From positions 1 through 64,000 of the forward strand of contig FWCC01000178.1 in NCBI GenBank assembly GCA_900169235.1: 64,000 nucleotides of DNA. Reading direction: 5' to 3'. Positions 45,250-57,049 of this stretch are shown one piece after another (position 1 is the stretch's first letter; each line of letters begins with the position of its first letter). The notes beneath the pieces are model-generated. The model did not search any database. It worked only from the letters and a program-made list of their open reading frames with translations, and was not told the DNA's origin. Position numbers and translations under genes: made by a program. Source of the DNA: Zarea fungicola. Taxonomy: Eukaryota > Ascomycota > Sordariomycetes > Hypocreales > Cordycipitaceae.

Positions 45250-45965
45250 GTCAAGGAAGAAAATACACAATGTATAATTAGGCTTTGTTGACATTTTGTT
45301 TCTTGGTGGGATTGGAGTCCTTGCAAATGTTTTAGTTGGAAGAGGAGTATGGAGGCTGGGGGAGGGAGGCGCACGCTGTACACAGTACTTGATATATACC
45401 ACTTGCTATTTAAAAAGATAAAGTACGAAATGAAATGAGGAATTCTCTTCTCCAATACGGCTATTCGAGCTGATGGGCGTTGGTCGGCTAGCATCAACTT
45501 GGTAGAGCAAAAAAACAACAAAAGCGACCAAAACAATAAAACTAAAGAACTCTACAGGCCAGTCCAGAGACAGCGGCTGAATGATGAAGATTTTGGCAGC
45601 AGTCTCGCCGATAAAGTCAGAGTGAGAGCCTCCGTGCGTTGCTACGAAATAGAAACAGCTGTTACATTAACATGTATTTAATAAGATGCATCAATCATTT
45701 CTGCATTAGGATGCTCCCTTCCGCTTCTCCGCCATGAATAATAAGACATTAATAATTATAGGTTTTTCGTTACAGGTGAACCAACAGCGTTTTCGGAGCA
45801 CCACTATGTATAACTGAAAATAGTATATTTTTCGTTTTCGCTTTCGTTTTCCAGTCCTGCTGAATGCATCTCCATGGTCTTTCCAACGTGGCAGCTATTA
45901 AACATTAGTAATAATATTATGGGGGACTCCTGCTCTTCTCTTCTCATTCTCTTCATCTCTCATTA
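45250..45965. other. Convergent intergenic region
   Basis: 716 bases between the stops of rad17 (+) and the membrane-protein gene (-). AT-rich, with A-rich and TTTTCG-repeat stretches (about 45825-45852). No gene or RNA is seen; it holds the two 3' UTRs. Confidence 0.5.
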
Positions 45966-47016
45966 TTATCTTGGTTGATATGCAGGCGCCGGCGCAGTTG
46001 TCGCCATCTTCGCCGGCTCGTCCTCCTCACCATCACTGGCGGCTCCCACTCCCTGTCCGTCCGAGCCACGACTGCTACTGCTCTGCCCGCCGTACTGCTC
46101 CAAGCTGTACGCAGGCGGTGCATGCTCAGCGTGCGCCGCTGCCACAGCCGCCAACGTCGCGGCCTCTGCCTCTGCCCTGCGGCGGGCCTTGTTCCTGCGC
46201 GCCTTGCATACGCAGCAAGTAACGCACGCCGCGATGCACGCCACGATAATAATGGGCAGTCCGATCATGAGAAAATTAATCAAGACGACGTATTCGTCGC
46301 CCCCGGGAACCCCGCAGCAACTTTCCTTCTCTTGGGCAGTGTTGCAGGGCAGTGCCGTCACGTTGGCAGGTGATCCAGGCACCCACGACGAGACCTGGAT
46401 GTCGGTGCAGGTGCGTGCGAGGTTTGGCGGCGCGGGACTGAGTGAGCTGGTGTCGCTGGGCTTCCACGCGATGACCCAGGGCGTGTGGAAGCGGGCAGCG
46501 CTGGATATAGTGGTGTAGCCACCGTTGACAATGGTGACTGGGGAGGAGACTTGTTGGCCGCAGACGGGGCCTCCCGAAACGATTGGGCTTGCGTAAATGT
46601 GTGTCAAATTGAAGCCACTAGAAAGGCAGTTCAATTAGTTCTCTTCTGCCTTTTGGCGGCATGAGGGAAGTGGCAAAAACTTTTAGTCATTGGATGGCCA
46701 AATTCTTTTGGATAACATACCTCGTGCAGCATCTGGCATTAAACTCGACCGACGCCGTCTTCATCTTGTAGGTACTATCCCCTCTCATATCATACGCCGT
46801 CCACCCGCTGGGACACACGGCAGGACTAAAGCTCAGCCACCCGTTGGTTGGGTAACTCCCCGGTGGCATACAACCTTCGGTGCTGGCGAGCTGCAGCTCC
46901 CAAACGGTTGTCTGGGAGAGGCCATGCGCGGAATCTGTGATGGTAGTCGTCGGTAGAAAGGCTTCATGGCAACTTGTAGGGGCAATAAATGGGTTTGTAA
47001 GAGTTTTGATGGGCAT
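45966..47016 (-). CDS. Single-pass Cys-rich fungal membrane protein
   Basis: Two exons (47016-46721, 46617-45966) give 315 residues; the 103-nt intron lies inside the CCTSGFNL Cys motif. The N-terminal half belongs to a widespread fungal ectodomain type: 'TLTNPFIAPTSCHEAFL', then CMPPG, FSPAVCPSGWTAYD, and a paired-Cys segment. A transmembrane helix (YVVLINFLMIGLPIIIVACI) follows, then a Cys- and Arg-rich juxtamembrane stretch. The cytosolic tail is disordered (SSSSRGSDGQG, EEDEPAK). No classical signal peptide is visible, as is usual for the group. Start choice: ATG 47016 (MPIKTL) fits relatives; ATG 47091 (MTPATA) would add 25 Ala/Thr-rich residues. Function unknown; a surface sensor or adhesin is conceivable. 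Confidence 0.75.
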
Positions 47017-47837
47017 GGCGTCGCGGGCATGATTTCTTGGGCTGCTACCAGCCATGGCGGTAGCCGTAGCAGTGGCCGTGGCAGGAGTCATATCGCGAAA
47101 GTTTTGTGCTGCAGGATTTGGTGTTTTGGTGAGACGGCCCTGGAGAAGGAAGGAACTGGTGCATGAGTTGAAACGGCGGAATATTTTCTTGTCAGCGTTC
47201 CGTCTAATCAAGTCAGATGCCACGAGGAAATCAAAAGAGGAGAGCCATTTCCGTCACATACAATCGTAAGCCTTCATAACTCAGGTTAGTTGCCTCCTCT
47301 GCTGTTTTGACGCCACCAGAAAGCCTAATATATAGCGCAGCCATGTACTTTTGAATACGAGCGCCTTGTCACAATTTCTGGGGCAGTGCAGATTCAGCCC
47401 TGTAGTTGTGTTGACCCGATTAGGTTTCGTAAGGCCCGAGCCGACTTTGAATTGACAGTGGTACGTACGCATGGCCAGGGCCAGGTTCCTCACTCCACAC
47501 AACTGTAGAGCTGGCGCAATTTATACACAGAAATAGAACAATGATGGGGTAACAATAGAAGAATAAGGTAGTAGCGGAAGAATCTGACTTTTGCTCTCTT
47601 GAGTACTTGGAGAGGCAACCTGGAGGCGTGTGACAGCGAGCTCATGCACAGTCTGGCACGATTATATCTTTTTCTCGCTCCAACTACTAGGGCGTCTCAA
47701 TACTGTTCATGTTGCGCCAAAAAGTGGCCAGCCACAACCAAGGCTGGATTATTATCCCATATCTGCTGGACAGTTCATGCCCAAACATTTAGCTGAGTTT
47801 TGTGTTCGACCGCCACGCCATGGCCGATAGTGAACAG
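47017..47837. other. Intergenic region upstream of the membrane-protein gene
   Basis: 821 bases. The first part continues the open frame of the membrane-protein gene with an alternative ATG at 47091. The rest shows no coding frame or RNA gene and should contain its promoter and the 3' UTR of the M3 peptidase. Confidence 0.45.
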
Positions 47838-50150
47838 CTACGCCTTTGACCCCAACATGTTGAAAAAGGATGCCGTATCACCGGGAGCGTGCCCCAAAAA
47901 GCTTTCCAACAGGGCATACTCGTCCTCACTTCCACCCTTTTCCAAAATCTCGCGTCGGAATCTCTTCCACGACATTTTCGATTGTAGGCCAGTCCCAAGT
48001 ACACTGGTTGTCAAATTGGCCGCGACCACACCTGCACTACAACGGGTCAGGAAATGGTATAAATTCCAAAAAACGGAAGCAAGCAGAAACGCTCTTACTA
48101 GAGATATGCATAGTACCCCGCGTCATAGCCCGAGACCAGGTGACCAAACTCGACATGAGAGGTATCACTGATGGATGGCGCAGTCATGGAGGTGACGCGG
48201 CAGGAAACATCTCTCCACACGGCAGCCTCGTTCAGGTCAAGCAAGGCCTGATGCGTGAGTGGCGTATGCACGGCCATGTCAAAAATGGAATGTATCCTAA
48301 GACAAGGAAACGATTAATTTTCCGCCGCGTATGTGACGTGGAATGGGATAGCTTACAGTTCCCCCGTCGTGTCGTATCGTTTTGTTGATGCTTGACGCTC
48401 AAGCTGCCGCTTCAAGATGTCATCTGGTATTTCTACCTTTTGACGGTCCAGAAATCGGCGCTCTGCCTCATGATTGTGTGTCAGGAAAGAATAATGGCAG
48501 CTCATAGACTTGAGGCATTTTTCATCCCACGCCCAATGTTCAAATGTAAACGCAATTGCCTCTCCCAGCTCCCGTTTAACGTTGTAGCCGTGCAGCCTCG
48601 CAAATGTGGTGCGGGCAAGCAGATCGTGCAGGCTATGCCCCAATTCTACAGCTTGTTAGGTTAAGGTGGTGTATTAGTCAAGAGTTTCTACTTGCCATGG
48701 AATAAAGTACGAATATCACCATGATTAAGCAAATAGTCGCGTTTTGAGGTTGATGCATCAAAGCAGCACATGAGCAGGTTCGCAGGGTATCTTCGTGCCC
48801 CATCTGCTCCTATGTACCCCTGGAGACTGCAGGTTAGCTGTAAATTCTTGGTAAAATATCAAGAGGTCGTACCGGTTGTATATTCACACTCTGGCTGCCT
48901 TTATACTTGTGCGGTCGATTTTGCAAATCTACCATCAAGTAGCCGACAAAACCGCCGGTACCAAGTGGTTCTCGCTCCCACAATGTCCAGCCCTTTATCT
49001 CCTGATGCCAATTTTTATCTAATAGCATGCTTGCTGCTATTGGATGAAATTTTAACTCGAGAGTGTCTTGAAGAAGCGCAAGTATCTTTTGGAACGTGTG
49101 CCATAGAGGAAAGTACTCCGCAAAATTGGAAGCCTGAGTGGTGTTTGTGGTGCTGGCCTCCGTCTGCATTGTCTTTGCTTTTGTGTAGGCCTTATCCCAC
49201 GGTTCTACCATGGTAGGCATTTTCTTCTCTGTTCTGGAAAACTCAGCGACTTTCAATGTCTTTATTTTAGCAGCATCTCTGTGTTGATGTAATGTATCCA
49301 GAGTCGAGTTCAGAAACTTGTTGACAGCGGCAAGTGACAGCGGGAGACGGTCGCGCAGCCGCAGCTCGGCATGGTTCTCATACCCTAGAAGCCGAGCATT
49401 CTCGTCGCGTAGAAGTAAAATCTCTTTGAATAATGCGACGTTCTTTACGTAGCGGGTTGAGTGAATTTCGTACATTCTTTTGCGAACATCTGTACTGTGG
49501 GCGAGCCGCATGATGGTAGTGTAATTGCCAGCGTACGGGACTCGGATCGTTTGTGGCAGTCCTTGTCCTTCGATGAGCGTTATATTTTGTAATTGGTCAA
49601 GAACTCCATTCAAGTCGTTGGCAGTCGTATCAATGCTGCGCTCCTCCTCTCGAAGGTTGCAGAGAAATGCTACGGTGTGCTGCTTGATGCTTTCCTTATT
49701 TTCGCGAATCTTTTGAGCCGAATCACCCGTTGCATCGTTGGAGCCGAGCTCCTCCAAATCAAACAGCATCTTTTCCGTGAGCCTGACTTTTTCCCTTTCA
49801 TTGCCTGAAACAGTTATCCTTGCAGAAATAATGAGGGGGTATAGCCTAGCATGTTTGTAATGGACCGATTCTCGCCACAACGCCTCCGCCTTCTCGGACT
49901 CCTTCTGGACGCTCAACGCCGGTGAGCAGTACTTGAGAGCCTTGATCACGGCACGCTCACCAGCTTGTACATTATAGAGTGACGCAACAGAAAGCACGGT
50001 GTTTTCAAATGCTGCGTTGCTTGGGCAAACGGTGTTAATAATATGGTCCAGCAGTTCCGCATACTGTGTCGCGTGTCGTTGCGCTGTCGTGGCTATTTCA
50101 TGCTCGCCCGGAACGCGAGGTAGCTGCTGAGGCGGTATAGGGAATTCCAT
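47838..50150 (-). CDS. M3-family zinc oligopeptidase (thimet/saccharolysin type)
   Basis: Five exons: 50150-48873, 48819-48696, 48645-48357, 48296-48099 and 48036-47838, giving 695 residues. Introns are 53, 50, 60 and 62 nt. The second starts with GC, not GT, and splits the Glu codon of the zinc-binding motif. Joined, the motif reads TLFHELGHSLHDL (HExxH at 467-471), and the third ligand lies in FEHWAWDE. Later blocks are FDMAVHTPLTH and 'HVEFGHLVSGYDAGYYAYL', matching the substrate-binding His/Tyr region. It degrades short peptides. The start at MEFPIPPQ fits cytosolic saccharolysin. An ATG at 50306 in the same frame would add 52 Arg-rich residues, possibly a mitochondrial presequence. The last exon is divergent from relatives. 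Confidence 0.88.
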
Positions 50151-50944
50151 TTCATTTGCTGCCAGTATTCGGTGACTAGAAGATCTTGTGTGCTGAAACA
50201 CAGTGACAAGATCACAAACATGCGATGGCCAAAAGTAGCCAGTGCGTCTCACAACTCGCAAATCCAGCCTGATTGACTGACACTGCAGACTGACTGACCC
50301 TAGCATTCGGTGGATTGGAGTGGACAACAGTCAGTCCAGTTCATTGCCAGAATAATATAAACTTATAAAATTCTACAATTAGTATTAAAAGAAAGCCACT
50401 ATGCTTTCAGCCAGCTCAACCACAAATTACGAACAAACCATGTTGCACAGCCTAGAATAGATCAGTACACCACCTAAGTACCTACCAGCCTGGTTCTCCT
50501 TTGGCGACGGTTATGGCACAGATAGCAGTTACAGGGCTAATAATAGGGCAGTTAAGTTACGTGGCCCTAATAAAGTCGTCAAAAGGAAACCCATTATTTG
50601 TAGCGGCTGCTGCCTGAAAATAATCAAGGTCGCAATGCCAGTACTGGTAGTCGCCGCCCGTATCGTTCCCGCCGCCACCACCCCACCGTCCATGAAGCAT
50701 GACGAAGATCAGAGAGCCGACACAAGCAAATCAACCCGACCACTGCAAACGCAACAAAAGACAGGAAACCGTTCTGCATCTCTTTTTTGGGATCATCTCA
50801 TCGTCCTGCTTCTTCCAGTTTTTGTTCGTACCCACTTAGAAAGAAAATCAAAATAGAAAAGACACGCCTGCAATAAAAGACAGCTCGTCGCTGTCCTCGT
50901 AAACACCCCGCACTGACACCTGCTCACGGGAGCAATTCACAAGA
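50151..50944. promoter_or_regulatory. Divergent promoter, M3 peptidase and SGNH hydrolase
   Basis: 794 bases between the divergent genes. It includes a possible N-terminal extension of the peptidase (50151-50306) and a CACCTAAGTACCTACC motif near 50468-50485, akin to the TACCTAGGTA palindrome upstream of ron1. An open frame at 50635-50856 lacks domain similarity and is judged non-coding. Confidence 0.45.
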
Positions 50945-51899
50945 ATGGCACCACCGCGGCGCAAGACACTGCGCATCCTTTGCTTCGGCGACTCCCTCAC
51001 GCAGGGCTGGTTCCATTACGGCATCGGCGAGCACCCGTATTCTACGCGCGTATCGCAGCGCCTGCGCGAGATTCTGCCCGAGGGCACGGAGCTCGAGATG
51101 CGCACGAGTGGCGTGGCTGGTGACGTCGCTGCCTTTTTACGCTTCCGGGAGCGTTTTACAAGAGAGAGTATGTTCCATGACACTGAGAGAATTTTTCAAT
51201 TTTTCAATTTTTCAATTCTTTTCAATTCTGTTTTCTTTTAACACGCCATCCTGTAGTCACAGCAAGACCATATGACTGGGTAATAACGCTCGGTGGGACA
51301 AAGTACGTTTATTATGCGCAAAGGGACAAAGACTTCTTGAAAGAACTTTAGTTTCTCTCTCTCCTTTAAATTCTGGCTAAAGTATTTCCTAGTGACATTG
51401 CCATGGGTGTCACGGTAGACGATACCTTCAAATCACTCGAATCAGGGTGGAAGCTCGCCCTCTCTCGGCGATGCCACGTCCTTGCCCTCACCGTCCCAGA
51501 AACGGGAGGTGACTTCCCCAACGCTGAAGCGAAACGCAAGGATTTAAATAACCGCATATTGAATTACAAAGCTGAAAATTAGTACGTTTCCTTTCACGTC
51601 GACATCTTCTCCCCCCTCTCTGGGTGGCAGGAATATGACAACTGATCCCCTTTGGTAGCCATACCTTTGATTTACATGAAAAAATCCCATACAAGTCCCT
51701 CAACGACTTTAAGCGCGACGTCTACTGGGATGACCTTGTACACCTCTCGGAGAAAGGATACGACTGGATGGGCGATCACATTGCCGACGCACTCATACCG
51801 CTGATTATTGGCGACGCGGCAAAGCTGGAGGAAGAGGAGGAAGATCCCAAGAATATAAGCAGAGGTTATGTGGTGGTTCGCAAAGATGACTTGTACTAG
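50945..51899 (+). CDS. SGNH (GDSL-type) hydrolase
   Basis: Four exons (50945-51167, 51257-51302, 51393-51581, 51659-51899) give 232 residues, with introns of 89, 90 and 77 nt; exon 2 is only 46 nt. All four SGNH blocks are present once spliced: the nucleophile Ser17 in LCFGDSLTQGW, the Gly of block II in SGVAGD, Asn90 in LGGTNDIAMG, and Asp178/His181 in WDDLVHLSEKGYDWMGD. No signal peptide precedes block I, so it is probably intracellular. It likely hydrolyses a small ester; the substrate is unknown. The C-terminus is short and acidic (EEEEED). Confidence 0.88.
51191..51229. repeat. Tandem TTTTTCAA repeat inside an intron
   Basis: Three 8-base TTTTTCAA-type units plus degenerate copies, all within intron 1 of the SGNH hydrolase gene (51168-51256). 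Probably a microsatellite with no splicing role, though it fills most of the pyrimidine tract. Confidence 0.8.
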
Positions 51900-52188
51900 G
51901 TTACAGCTACAGTGTACGGTATTGTGCGTTTTATGACTGGAGCAACAACAGGATATGTACAGCCAGAGTTAGAATCAATAAAGAAAGTAATAAAAGCAGA
52001 CGTGGATGAAACACTCCATGCTGAATACCTTAGCATTCGGTGTTTCTAATATCAGATGGGAAAACTTGTTTCATGTAGTTTGCTCTTGTATGTATGCTAT
52101 GATGCTATGTATAATGTATTCTAGTTGGACCAAAAAGTCAGAACGCCAACCCTAAAACGCCGTAATTGATACGAAGGAATGCATCTCT

Positions 52189-53530
52189 CTAAACTACGAG
52201 ATTTTTTGTAACAAAGTTCTACAAAAAAAAAAAGTTAGTATTCACTGAATAAAGGGCGGGGAGGGAGGGAAACCCATAGAAACAAACGAGTACTCACCGG
52301 AAACTCCTTTTGCAGAGAATTCGTCACTTGTTCCACCTGCTGCGCCAGGCTCTCGACATTGGCATCCCATTTGCGCGTCTCCTTGCCGACAATGGCCGAC
52401 GCATGCCTGCTACCCTTTTCGCCCGACGCCTCCTGTCCACCCTCAAACCACACCAGGCCTTCCAGCTGGTCCATGCGCCCAACCAGCCGCCCTTGCTCAA
52501 TCATGCGCGCCGTCGTCTGCTCCGCCCTGTCCGCGTCGAGACCCAGCAGCGCGCCGAGCGCCTCGAAGCCAATGTTGTCGTAGAGCCGTGACGCACCGAG
52601 CAGGTTGTGTTCGACGACAGCCTTGGCGAGCACCGTCGAGCCGTCCGACGTCGTCGCCAGCTGGTGCGGCTGCAAGCCCTCCGCAAACTTGGCCACCTCC
52701 TGTGGGGACAACAGGCGGTCGAGGAACATCTTCTCCAGGATACCAAACTCGTCGAGCTGCGGGGCGCGGTCGTCCTTGTAGAGGCGGCCGAGGACGCGGC
52801 TGCGCAGGGGGCCAGCGGGTGCGAGGATGGCGCACTTGATGGCCATGCTGAGCGTGTGCAGGCGCTCCTCCTCCGCAATGGCCGGGGAGAAGCTAATCTC
52901 GTGGTAGCGCTGGGCCGCCGACAGGAAGTCGCGCTTCGCGTCCTGGATGCGCGCCTGCGAGAGCTTAAAGTGCAGGGTGAGGTCCGGGTCGGAGACGGTG
53001 TGCATGATGTTCTTGAGCTTGTTGAGGTACGTCTCGGCGGTGAGGGAGTCCTCCACCTCGAGGTAGTTGCGGACGATGCGGATCCAAATCTTGGCGCGGT
53101 CCTCGTCGCCGACTTTGCGCTGGGCGTTGTCGAGGGGAATCTCGGCGAGGGCGCGGGCGGCGTCGAGAAAGTCCTCGTTGGTCTCGTGGGCGGTGGCGAT
53201 GAGCGTGAGGATCTCGGCGGCGGCGTCGGAAAAGGACGACGGCTGGGCAGCCATGTGCTTGAGCGCGTGCGAGCCGACGGCGATCCACAGCTCTTCATTT
53301 TTGAGATTTTGGAGCGTGGTGACAAAGACTTGGAGAACGGCGCGCGTGGAGACGACGCCGAGGCTTTGTTGGAAGAAGGAGTCGGCAATGGCATTTAGGT
53401 CATCGATGGCGGTCGTAGGTGCGGAGAGCGTCTTGATGTCGACAAGGAGGGAATCGTAGAGGGGTGCCTTTTCGCCGACGCTGCTCTCAGCGCGGGCAAT
53501 GGCCTCGGCTACCTTGGGATTCGGTGCCAT
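52189..53530 (-). CDS. csnD: COP9 signalosome subunit 4
   Basis: Two exons (53530-52298, 52218-52189) give 420 residues. The last coding exon is only 30 nt (NFVTKNLVV and stop). It was found from the intron signals TACTAAC and TTTTTTTTTTTGTAG and completes the family's KEFP-(D/N)FV ending. The body is a helical-repeat PCI scaffold: 'ELWIAVGSHALKHM', then 'YLNKLKNIMHTVSDPDLTL' typical of CSN4, then the winged-helix part with LDADRAEQTTARMIEQGRLVG. The COP9 signalosome removes Nedd8 from cullins, which links it to the SCF system that F-box proteins use. The start at MAPNPKVAEA is the family's usual start; the frame is open further upstream but lacks homology. Confidence 0.93.
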
Positions 53531-53984
53531 GGCTGTGAGATGGGGAGCTGGCTGAAGGTGATGAGGGGAGATGCAGCGTAGATGTTTGGATGGAGGACCT
53601 GTGTTTGCTGTTGGAGTTGTAGTGGGGGCGGGGTTACACCTTGTCACCAGGCAGCGATGCAAGTCTACGTGATGCCTCACCAGCTGCCATCACAATGCAA
53701 ATTTCAGCTACAAACTGTAGAAGAGAAACGACAATTTTTGACTCTAATTTTTTTATTCGTCTATTATGCTAGGTGTAGTTACAAACTGCTATCCTGCTAG
53801 GAAATTTCTGGTGGAAGAAAAACACCTCGTAAGTAGGTAATACTGCATGTTGCCTTTCTATTGCTGGTGATTTCTGTTATTGGTGATTTTTCTATTGCAA
53901 GATATGAATTTGAAGCTAGCTAAGCTGGGGTTTTAAACCAAATAAATTTAATGACGGAAAGCTGGCTCTCTGGACCATTGCATC
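53531..53984. other. Intergenic region upstream of CSN4
   Basis: 454 bases between the CSN4 start (-) and the stop of the Zn2Cys6 gene (-). No gene is seen. The 5' part next to CSN4 is purine/pyrimidine-biased leader sequence. Confidence 0.45.
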
Positions 53985-55712
53985 TCAAGCAGCTATACTT
54001 TCCGTGTCAAATTCTATCTTTTTCCTCATAAAATCAATATTCCTATACCGGTTTTCGTATCTTTCAACTATAATCGTCACCTTGCTGCGTACTTGTGGGT
54101 GTATAGTCACAGCAACGTTGCTAAACCGAGCTGATACGGGTACCACTGGCAACGAAGCGGACAAACCGTCATGTTTGTAATGATGTGTATCTGCACTGTC
54201 AGGAAAATAAACATCGTACATGCCAATTTCTTCCTCATCCATTATTCGCCGAGCAATAGTTGTTGCTAGCATGCCATCCCAAGCTCCCTCTACATGGGGG
54301 GTCTTGCGCAGCAAGTCGATGGCAATTCTGCGGATGTTGGGCTCACGACACTTTACAGCCGTATAGAATAGCGGGGGGATAAAGCCCATGTCCATTGTGA
54401 AGCTGAGTTCCGGTTGGAGACGTGACATTTTTAGTTCTGTAGAAGCGGATTGCCATAGCTCCCATACCTGCGTCAGAATGAGTGCAAACTTAGCCACCTG
54501 CAAGTCATATACAGTCTCATCCTCTCGCAAACACGTTTCTGTCATGATGGTGACAACTGTGTGGTACATATGGAGCACGTCCACCGCTATAGCTGTGCGG
54601 GCATCTCCATCTGTAAATTCTGATGGAGCGCTCGAGGTAACTGCGCATAGCCAGCTCTCGAGTGAAGACTGAATTTTGTTTTTCTTTTCGTGCAAGCTCT
54701 CCAAAATACCCCTTTCACCAGCTTGGTGTCGAGAGGCTTGGGCTGAGAGGGACAGTGATGCATTGATGAGCAAGTCGAGGTGCTGGCGAGCCTCACGCAG
54801 CGAGGTAAACCGCGAAGGGATCCGGCAGCAGACATGACTGTGGGTAGAATCTCCAGCCAGCTGATACAGGTATTCCGAGCCATGTCCAAAGAGAGCCGAT
54901 TGGACATTGAAACGCGTAAAGGCTTCAACGACACAGTCGTCTACGCTCCCAAGGCGTGGCTGCAAGGTAATTACAGGTGGAACCGAACCAGGCGCTCCAG
55001 CATGCCCAGTCCGACATTGTAGCTCCTTCAATAGCTGCAATCCATTCTGCAAGTGTGTCTCTGCCGTCACCCGCGATCCACGCACCAGCTCGAGACAGAT
55101 GAATACCATACAAGTGATGAGCGTGATGCGAATCGCGTAGGGCGTTTGACACTCCATGTGGCGCCGCAACTGGCCAATCGCTGTATTATATGCTCGCAGC
55201 GCCAACTTGTTCTCGCGCCGCTGGGCGGCTGCGAGGGCAATGACGCCGTGCAGTACAGAAGACTCCTGCAAGCTGGCCTGCGGCACTAGTTTCTCCCAAA
55301 ACTCTGACTGAAACACACCGGGAAGCTTGACCACCATTTGGCCCAAGAAGAAACCAAAGGCATTTTTCTCTTGGCTACTGCATGTACTTGGTAGCAAGGA
55401 AAGGTACGCCGGTGCTGCCGGTAGAGCCGCGTGGGAGAGGACCGAAGAGACCGTCGTTGTCGCTACGCTGGACACGATCAACTTCTCACTGCCCCCACCC
55501 CAGATGCCGTAGCCATCACAATGGCGACCAGTCGACTCGCACCTGCTGCAGGCCGGTTTCCTCTCATCGCATTTGACGCGGCGCCGCCTGACAGCGGTTA
55601 GCGCGTGGCCGGGAGAATTGTGTGGCCGATGAGGTGAGCAGCACCCTTACCTACATGTGACGCAGCCAGTCTTTGCTCTGCGAGGCTTGGTGATTGATGT
55701 GCTCGGATCCAT
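53985..55712 (-). CDS. Zn(II)2Cys6 transcription factor (fungal_trans_2/DUF3468 type)
   Basis: Two exons (55712-55651, 55587-53985) give 554 residues; the 63-nt intron splits the zinc cluster. Joined, Cys17, 20, 27, 34, 37 and 44 form CX2CX6CX6CX2CX6C (TGCVTCRRRRVKC then CSRCESTGRHC). After a linker the regulatory region matches the type with 'NAFGFFLGQMVVKLPGVF', 'SVLHGVIALAAAQRR' and 'HLQNGLQLLKELQ'. This class often controls a neighbouring catabolic or metabolite gene. The adjacent gene, 479 bases away and divergent, is a short-chain dehydrogenase, a likely target. A frame-only view misses the zinc finger, since it sits upstream of the long open frame's first start. Confidence 0.86.
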
Positions 55713-56191
55713 TAGTGCCTTGTTGTCAACAAAGCAACGCTTTTTGATGGAAACGTGAAGCCGCTGAATCTCACTCTCAAAACGGCACTCCACTCCTCGG
55801 ATAAGCTGAGCTCTTAGTGGTTGAACAGCGGGAAATTTCCCATGCTCCAGTCTCTTGGCGCTGATAAATCGTTACCCGATGAGGTAATGGTGTATCTATT
55901 AGATCTGACCAATGAGCTTCTCCGGCTGCCGAACTCACCAAGAATGCAAACAGTAACTCTTCTTTACTGACCGTCTTTACGGAGTTGACGGAGATAATCA
56001 GAAATCTTTCCGCCTGATATGCATGAATCACCATGAAATTCAGACCAGATTTACCTATATATAGACTGTTCGTGCCACAGCAAGGGAGTCTGTTTCTGTG
56101 CAACAACCATCATCGTACCTTGCAATACATTCTACCATCACAGCTACTGCCCTCACTACTCACACCCTGTTGCTTAACAAATATTTTCGCA
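55713..56191. promoter_or_regulatory. Divergent promoter, Zn2Cys6 factor and dehydrogenase
   Basis: 479-base region shared by the divergent regulator and dehydrogenase. An ATG at 56033 is in frame with the dehydrogenase and would add 53 residues; the region between is more like a leader. No CGG-N-CCG palindrome was picked out with confidence. Confidence 0.5.
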
Positions 56192-57049
56192 ATGGCTTCT
56201 TCATTTCCTCTTGTTTGGTTCATCACCGGTGGCAACTCTGGTTTTGGCTTGTCTCTCACCCGGCTTGCCCTGTCCAAAGGCCACAAAGTCATTGCGACTG
56301 CCAGAAGTCTGAGCAAGTTCCCTGCAGATCTCAAAGACAATGCCAACGCAGACCTTTTGGAGCTCCAAGTCACAGCCCCTGGTGCAGAAATTTCCAAAGT
56401 CATCGATGAAGCTGCAGCAAAGCACGGCCGCATTGACGTGCTCGTCAACAATGCTGGTTACGGCCACATGGGCGCGGTGGAGGAAACCAGCGAGGCGGAA
56501 GCGCGATATCAGCTGGATGTCAACTTCTTTGGCGTGTTCAACCTGACGAGGGCCGTCATTCCGCATATGCGCAAGCAAAGCTCTGGCGTCATTGTGCAGA
56601 TTTCCAGCGGCGTCGGCATCCTCGGTGGGCACGGCGGCCCTGTCTACTCGGCCTCGAAGCAGGCCGTCGAGGGTCTCAGCGAGTCCATGGCCAGCGAACT
56701 CAAGCCCTTTGGCATCCGCGTGCACATTGTCGAGCCGGGTATTTTCCGTACCGACTTTCTGGCACCCATCGCCAAGGGTGATAATGTGTCCCAGGGCAAG
56801 GATGGGTACCTGGACATTGGCAGCATCTTGTCTGGCCTCAATGGGGTTCAGCCAGGTGACCCCGAGCTGGGCGTTCAACGCATCTTTGAGGTGGTTACAG
56901 GTACGGGTCTCGGTGCCGGGTTGGAATCGCAGCTGCGTGTTCCTTTGGGGTCTGACGTGTATGGTATGCTGGAAACGAAGATTGCCATGCTGAATGAGAC
57001 GGCGAAGAAGTTCAAGGAGGTGGCGTATAGTACCGACTATCCCAAATAG
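56192..57049 (+). CDS. Short-chain dehydrogenase/reductase
   Basis: A single exon gives 285 residues from MASSFPLVW. This is a classical SDR: the cofactor loop TGGNSGFG at 12-19, NNAGYG near 90, the catalytic Ser in ISSGVG, and Tyr152/Lys156 in YSASKQA. Residues after the first strand (ARSLSKF) suggest preference for NADP(H), as an Arg follows the second strand. VEPGIFRTDFL is the usual substrate-loop entry. The substrate cannot be inferred. An upstream ATG at 56033 in frame gives a Leu-rich extension without homology to SDRs, so the shorter start is preferred. Divergent from a Zn2Cys6 regulator. Confidence 0.92.
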   Translation: MASSFPLVWFITGGNSGFGLSLTRLALSKGHKVIATARSLSKFPADLKDNANADLLELQVTAPGAEISKVIDEAAAKHGRIDVLVNNAGYGHMGAVEETSEAEARYQLDVNFFGVFNLTRAVIPHMRKQSSGVIVQISSGVGILGGHGGPVYSASKQAVEGLSESMASELKPFGIRVHIVEPGIFRTDFLAPIAKGDNVSQGKDGYLDIGSILSGLNGVQPGDPELGVQRIFEVVTGTGLGAGLESQLRVPLGSDVYGMLETKIAMLNETAKKFKEVAYSTDYPK

